Source: DASRJX01 sp035649235 (GTDB taxonomy: Bacteria; Acidobacteriota; Polarisedimenticolia; Gp22-AA2). From it: a DNA stretch of 8,513 bases. Shown here piece after piece: positions 6,738-8,513 of the stretch. The notes beneath the pieces are model-generated. The model did not search any database and was not told the origin of the DNA. It saw nothing but the letters and a program-made list of their open reading frames with translations. The translations under genes were made by a program, and so were the position numbers. The stretch spans positions 1-8,513 of the forward strand of contig DASRJX010000253.1 in NCBI GenBank assembly GCA_035649235.1, read 5' to 3'. Numbering within the stretch: position 1 is the first letter of the stretch; every line of letters starts with the position of its first letter.

Positions 6738-8513
6738 ATGATCGACCTACATGCGGTGCGGCAGCATGCCAGACAGTGTCACCAGGACTTCGGGGAGCCA
6801 GCGGCGGCGGCGAATCATCGCAGACCGGGCGCCCGAGGGGGGAAGGGCCGGGCGCTCGCCACGGCCGCCGGTCTTTTGGCGGCCGTGCTGCCTGCCCTCG
6901 CGGCTGCCGCGGATGCGCCGGCCGAGGGATGGCTGAGCGAGGCGCAGAAGCAGATCTCCGCCCGAGAGTACGAGGTCACCTGGCAGGGGGACGCACCCGA
7001 GGGGCTGGCGCCGGCCTGGCAGGCTCCGAACCGGGCGCACGGATTCAGGACCTTCTTCGCGGCCGACGGGATTCGCGTCGTCCCGCGGTCCGAGGAAGCC
7101 CCATCCTGGCGGTGGGAATTGACCCTGGTCGGATACGGGCGCGGTCGCGAGGTCTGGCCCGTCGCGGCGGCGACTCCGGCCCCGGCGGCGGCCCGGGTGG
7201 AGTACCACCGCGGCGACCTGCGAGAGTGGTACGAGAACACTCCGGCCGGGCTCGAGCAGGGCTTCGAGCTGAGGTCATCCCCCGCCGAGGCGGCGCTCCG
7301 GGGCAGGATGGAAAAGAAGCCCGGCCGATCGGCAGCACCCCGCCGCGGCCCCCGGGACCGGAGCGACAGCCTGCTGCACCTCGACCTGGCGCTCACGGGG
7401 ACGCTCATGCCCCTCCTGGCGGAGGACGGCCAGTCGATCGACTTCGCCATCCCAGGAGGGAGCCGCGTCGTGCGCTTCGCCCATCTCGCCGTCCGGGACG
7501 CCACCGGCCGGGCCCTGCCGGCGTGGATGGAAGGCGTGGCCGACGAGACCGTGAGCGGCATCCGGATCGTCGTCGACGATCAGGATGCGGTCTACCCGAT
7601 CAGCATCGATCCCCTCGCGACCTCCCCCGTCTGGTCGGTGGACGGCGGCCAGTCGTCGGCCGACCTCGGCTGGTCCGTCTCCACGGCGGGCGACGTCAAC
7701 GGAGACGGCTTCTCCGACGTCATCCTGGGCGCCTACCTCTACGACAACGGCCAGCTCGACGAAGGCCGGGCGTTCGTCTACCTCGGCACGGCCGGAGGAC
7801 CGGCCCCCACGCCCGCGTGGACGGCCGAGAGCGATCAGGCCGGCGCCTGGTTCGGCAACTCCGTCGCGACCGCGGGGGACGTCAACGACGACGGCTACTC
7901 GGACGTGATCGTCGGGGCGGAGAACTTCACGAACGGCCAGACCCAGGAGGGGCGGGCGTTCGTCTATCTCGGCTCCCCTACCGGCCTGGCGCTTGCGCCC
8001 GCGTGGACGGCCGAAGGGGACCAGGCGGTGGGCCAGTTCGGCACCAGCGTGGCGACCGCGGGGGACGCCAACGGCGACGGCTATTCCGACGTCATCGTGG
8101 GCGCGGCCCCTTACGACAACGGCGTCAACCTGGACGTGGGGGCGGCCTTCATCTATCTCGGATCGTCCGCGGGGCTGAGCGCCACGCCGGGGCTGACCCT
8201 CTTCGGGGACCAGGTCGGGGACCAGTTCGGGCTGTCCGTGGCGACGGCGGGAGACCTCAACAACGATGGCTACTCCGATTACGTCATCGGCGCGCCCAAC
8301 TACACGGGCTCGCTGAGCTTCGAAGGCCGGGCCTACATTTATTTCGGCTCGCCGTCGATCACCACGTACTACACCTTCTATCAAGGGGGCCAGGCGTCCT
8401 CCTACTTCGGATGGTCGGTGGGGACGGCAGGGGACCTGAACGGAGACGGATACGCCGAGGTCGTCATAGGTTCGCCCTATCAGGACAACGGGCAGGCGGA
8501 CGAGGGGCTTGTG
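6738..8513 (+). CDS. Secreted FG-GAP (integrin alpha-like) repeat protein, C-terminus cut by window edge
   Basis: Open for 592 codons to the right edge. Residues 1-37 form a long, Arg/His-rich N-region. A hydrophobic core follows (ALATAAGLLAAVLPALAAAA, 39-58) with likely cleavage near 55-58, so the protein is probably exported by Sec. Residues about 60-295 are a globular part with landmarks ARVEYHRGDLREWYENTPAG (152-171), LEQGF (172-176), HLDLALTG (214-221) and VYPISIDPL (285-293); this type of region commonly precedes repeat domains in large secreted proteins of these phyla, but I cannot name its function. From about 300, five FG-GAP blades of 60-63 residues follow, each with FG/LGxSVxTAGD and a Ca2+-binding loop: DVNGDGFSDVILG, DVNDDGYSDVIVG, DANGDGYSDVIVG, DLNNDGYSDYVIG, DLNGDGYAEVVIG. 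Seven blades normally close a propeller, so at least two more are expected beyond the edge. Likely a surface or extracellular binding/adhesion protein. The start has an RBS at 6725-6729. Confidence 0.92.
   Translation, partial: MIDLHAVRQHARQCHQDFGEPAAAANHRRPGARGGKGRALATAAGLLAAVLPALAAAADAPAEGWLSEAQKQISAREYEVTWQGDAPEGLAPAWQAPNRAHGFRTFFAADGIRVVPRSEEAPSWRWELTLVGYGRGREVWPVAAATPAPAAARVEYHRGDLREWYENTPAGLEQGFELRSSPAEAALRGRMEKKPGRSAAPRRGPRDRSDSLLHLDLALTGTLMPLLAEDGQSIDFAIPGGSRVVRFAHLAVRDATGRALPAWMEGVADETVSGIRIVVDDQDAVYPISIDPLATSPVWSVDGGQSSADLGWSVSTAGDVNGDGFSDVILGAYLYDNGQLDEGRAFVYLGTAGGPAPTPAWTAESDQAGAWFGNSVATAGDVNDDGYSDVIVGAENFTNGQTQEGRAFVYLGSPTGLALAPAWTAEGDQAVGQFGTSVATAGDANGDGYSDVIVGAAPYDNGVNLDVGAAFIYLGSSAGLSATPGLTLFGDQVGDQFGLSVATAGDLNNDGYSDYVIGAPNYTGSLSFEGRAYIYFGSPSITTYYTFYQGGQASSYFGWSVGTAGDLNGDGYAEVVIGSPYQDNGQADEGLV
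7683..8513 (+). repeat. Tandem FG-GAP coding repeats (180-189 bp period)
   Basis: The TAGD codons of successive blades start at 7683, 7869, 8055, 8244 and 8424, giving periods of 186, 186, 189 and 180 bp, all multiples of three. The second and third units share exact stretches at 186-bp offset, for example 19 nt at 7810-7828 and 7996-8014. The later units have diverged more in sequence. The array continues past the edge. Confidence 0.9.

Noticed and set aside
7275..8384. 369-codon minus-strand open frame with repeated VDVPRGRDG-like segments
   Set aside because: The internal repetition is only the mirror of the FG-GAP coding repeats on the plus strand.

Overview
The window is GC-rich bacterial chromosomal DNA. 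Both strands have long open frames with G/C-ending codons. It carries two large permeases of the duplicated MacB/FtsX type (ADOP, 'acidobacterial duplicated orphan permease'), a PadR regulator paired with one of them, a degenerate metallo-beta-lactamase/cupin protein and a secreted FG-GAP repeat protein. This set suggests Acidobacteriota or a related soil lineage such as Gemmatimonadota. No rRNA or strict marker gene is present, so the assignment is an inference from gene families.

Layout: (1) 1-2917, minus strand: a padR-like repressor gene (2558-2917), then 45 nt later a prefix-type ADOP permease (from 2512, running off the left edge; about 60-65 C-terminal residues are missing). (2) 2918-2992: a 75-bp divergent intergenic region with a good sigma70-like promoter for padR and an imperfect inverted repeat over its -10 and start codon, a candidate PadR operator. 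(3) 2993-4120, plus: a 375-aa protein with a metallo-beta-lactamase-like N-terminal half that has lost its metal ligands and a C-terminal cupin. (4) 4155-6575, plus: a complete 806-aa ADOP permease without the N-terminal prefix domain, 34 nt after the cupin gene. (5) 6576-6737: a 162-bp non-coding gap with a weak inverted repeat and an RBS. (6) 6738-8513, plus: an exported FG-GAP/integrin-alpha-like beta-propeller protein, cut off by the right edge after five repeats.

How they may work together: the PadR protein probably represses its own gene and the downstream permease in response to an unknown effector, the usual PadR-permease arrangement. The operator lies only tens of bases from the cupin gene start and could affect both directions. 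Neither permease has an ABC ATPase or membrane-fusion partner in the window, consistent with the 'orphan' label. The FG-GAP protein has its own RBS and is probably a separate unit.

The two edge-truncated genes (1-2512 minus and 6738-8513 plus) have no stop codon in the window and were found by reading the frames directly. I found no RNA genes, CRISPR arrays, insertion sequences or integration sites. The families are all known. The most interesting points are the promoter/operator geometry with possible leaderless starts, the ligand-free MBL-cupin fusion, and the recently duplicated 186-bp propeller unit.
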